Origin: Candidatus Alloclostridium intestinigallinarum | GTDB taxonomy: Bacteria; Bacillota; Clostridia; Christensenellales; UBA3700 | Length of the DNA stretch: 64,000 nt | Direction: 5' to 3' | Assembly: GCA_904382605.1 (NCBI GenBank) | Contig: CAJFJA010000001.1 | Coordinates: 192,793 to 256,792 of the forward strand | Shown here: positions 62,584 to 64,000 of the stretch, piece after piece | How positions within the stretch are numbered: position 1 is the stretch's first letter | Layout of the letters: each line of letters starts with the position of its first letter | Notes under the pieces: generated by a model | What the model saw: only the letters and a program-made list of their open reading frames with translations | What the model was told of the DNA's origin: nothing | Databases searched by the model: none | Translations under genes and position numbers: made by a program

Positions 62584-64000
62584 AAAACGAAATGTCGCAG
62601 ATGATGAAATCATATCTGCAATTGAAAGAAAATTACAAGGATTGTATCGTTTTTTACAGGCTGGGCGACTTTTACGAAATGTTTTTCGATGACGCCATAT
62701 TGGTTTCGCGCCTTCTTGATCTGACTCTTACCGGCAGAAATTGCGGTATGGAAGAACGCGCGCCCATGTGCGGCGTTCCTTATCACGCCGTAGATACTTA
62801 TCTTTCGAAATTGATTGCCCTCGGTTATAAAGTTGCGGTGTGCGAACAGCTTAACACTCCTGAAGAAGCGGGCGGAAAGCTCGTGGACAGGGACGTAGTC
62901 CGCGTCATCACTCCCGGAACGGTCATCGAAGATACGCTGCTCGATGAGAAAAAAAACAACTATCTTGCATGTATCTATTCGGGGAAAACCGATTGCGCAA
63001 TTGCATGGATAGACATATCCACCGGGGAATTCTGCACTTGCCAGACGGTCGGTTCTTCGATAGAAGGCGTTGAAGATATCCTGTCGATGATATCGCCCGC
63101 CGAAATTATCTGCAACGGTCAGGCAAAAAACGAAAGCGAGAAGTTCTCCGACATACGCCTGGGAAAATTACCCAGGTTCAACAAGTATTCCGAGGACGAG
63201 TTTAAGTTGTCCAAGGCGGAAAGTATGCTTAACAGGCACTTTGACACGTCCACGCTGGACGGTTTCGGACTGAAAGGAAAGGAGGCGTCCGTTTGCGCGT
63301 GCGGGGCGTTGATGAGTTATATCTATGAAACGCAAAAACGTTGTCTTACGCATATCAATACTATCCGCTACGTAAATAATAGTTCCTATATGTTTATGGA
63401 CGCGCATACCAGAGCAAATCTCGAAATTCTGCAATGCGCGCGCGACAACAAGCGCAAAGCGTCCCTGCTTTGGGTTCTGGATAAGACAAGGACGAGCATG
63501 GGCGGCAGGTTGCTGTACAAGATACTTGAACAGCCTTTGCGCGACAGAGTGAAGATACAGAAAAGACTCGACGCTGTCGAAGAACTTATTTCCAAGGTAA
63601 AGGAATCCGCCGCACTGGATGAGATTCTCAAAGACGTGAAAGATATTGAAAGGCTTACTTCCAAACTTTCTTACGTTACGATGATTTCTCCGAGGGATTT
63701 GCTTTCGCTCAAGCAGTCCCTGCAAGCCATGCCCGGGTTAAAGGCGAATCTTTCACTTTACGAATCGGAACTGCTGCGCACGCTGAATTCCAATATATTC
63801 GCGTTGGAAGATATTGCAAATCTTCTTGAAATCTCTATTGAAGAAAAGTGTCCCGCAACCACCAAGGACGGCGGTTATATAAAAGAGGGCTTTTCGAGCG
63901 AATTGGACGAATACCGCAACGCGCGCACGGAAAGTTCCGCATGGCTTGCCGATATAGAAACAAAAGAGCGCGAGGCGACGGGCATCAAGAATCTGAAAGT
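62580..64000 (+). CDS. mutS: DNA mismatch repair protein MutS (3' end outside window)
   Basis: The first ~473 residues of MutS. The mismatch-binding Phe-x-Glu motif lies in the N-terminal QMMKSYLQLKENYKDCIVFYRLGDFYEMFFDDA (F-Y-E after GDF). Domain I, the connector and most of the lever/core (LLWVLDKTRTSMGGRLLYKILEQPL) are present; the ATPase and helix-turn-helix ends lie beyond base 64000. It recognises mismatches and loops with MutL. The ATG overlaps the miaB stop (ATGA). Confidence 0.96.
   Translation, partial: MKNEMSQMMKSYLQLKENYKDCIVFYRLGDFYEMFFDDAILVSRLLDLTLTGRNCGMEERAPMCGVPYHAVDTYLSKLIALGYKVAVCEQLNTPEEAGGKLVDRDVVRVITPGTVIEDTLLDEKKNNYLACIYSGKTDCAIAWIDISTGEFCTCQTVGSSIEGVEDILSMISPAEIICNGQAKNESEKFSDIRLGKLPRFNKYSEDEFKLSKAESMLNRHFDTSTLDGFGLKGKEASVCACGALMSYIYETQKRCLTHINTIRYVNNSSYMFMDAHTRANLEILQCARDNKRKASLLWVLDKTRTSMGGRLLYKILEQPLRDRVKIQKRLDAVEELISKVKESAALDEILKDVKDIERLTSKLSYVTMISPRDLLSLKQSLQAMPGLKANLSLYESELLRTLNSNIFALEDIANLLEISIEEKCPATTKDGGYIKEGFSSELDEYRNARTESSAWLADIETKEREATGIKNLK

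Overview
The window looks like chromosome from an endospore-forming Bacillota (Clostridia-type) bacterium of moderate G+C. The evidence is a spoIIAA-spoIIAB-sigF operon, an IspH-ribosomal protein S1 fusion, a clostridial-type single-chain PurL, a Met-Asp-Phe-Thr-Tyr tRNA cluster in the order seen in Bacillus/Clostridium operons, a flavodiiron protein with rubredoxins (anaerobe oxygen/NO defence), tRNAs with encoded CCA, and many consensus SigA promoters (TTGACA-N17-TATAAT). An uncultured gut Clostridia lineage is a guess. No phage, transposase or CRISPR array is visible.

Layout. 1-5.8 kb: end of a ryanodine-receptor-like (RyR) domain protein, an MFS transporter with a YhcH-family partner, a MATE exporter and a lipoprotein. 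5.8-10 kb: flavodiiron protein, rubredoxin and an ABC-2 exporter pair. 10-18 kb: mscL; a two-gene operon of a GGGtGRT protein and a NifU-like scaffold; a DUF3810 protein; a YkvI-like membrane protein; a TauABC/ThiXYZ-like ABC importer. 18-27 kb: pgsA, valS, a HAD phosphatase, two multi-spanning membrane proteins, a minus-strand structured RNA with its own promoter and terminator (6S RNA candidate), asnS and an MTA/SAH nucleosidase. 26.8-27.4 kb: a tRNA-Thr(CGT) followed by three ~155 bp tandem units, each ending in a copy of the tRNA 3' part.

27.4-33 kb: GNAT acetyltransferase, a mosaic repeat-bearing lipoprotein, a GH35 beta-galactosidase behind an operator-like dyad, and gdhA. 33-43 kb: purine operon purE-C-M-N-H-D-L, without purF, running into recX and nnr. 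45-47 kb: a mazF-type toxin with no antitoxin gene beside it, and a GPH sugar symporter. 47-55 kb: dnaX-ybaB-recR, a flavoprotein, cmk, plsC and ispH-rpsA. 55-57 kb: the tRNA operon, then a 5'-truncated vat-type acetyltransferase, a sugar acetyltransferase and an unknown protein. 57-64 kb: spoIIA operon, a class A penicillin-binding protein, and miaB-mutS (mutS runs off the end).

The most unusual structure is the tRNA-Thr tail array. Its hairpins are kept by pairing-preserving changes between units, so the array is either under RNA-level constraint or recently homogenised. Also notable: promoters placed so that transcripts of cmk and miaB (and nearly dnaX) would start at the initiation codon, and a strong internal ribosome site that could release free S1 from the IspH-S1 fusion. 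Several long reading frames opposite valS, purL, purH and the flavodiiron gene are shadows and are not annotated.
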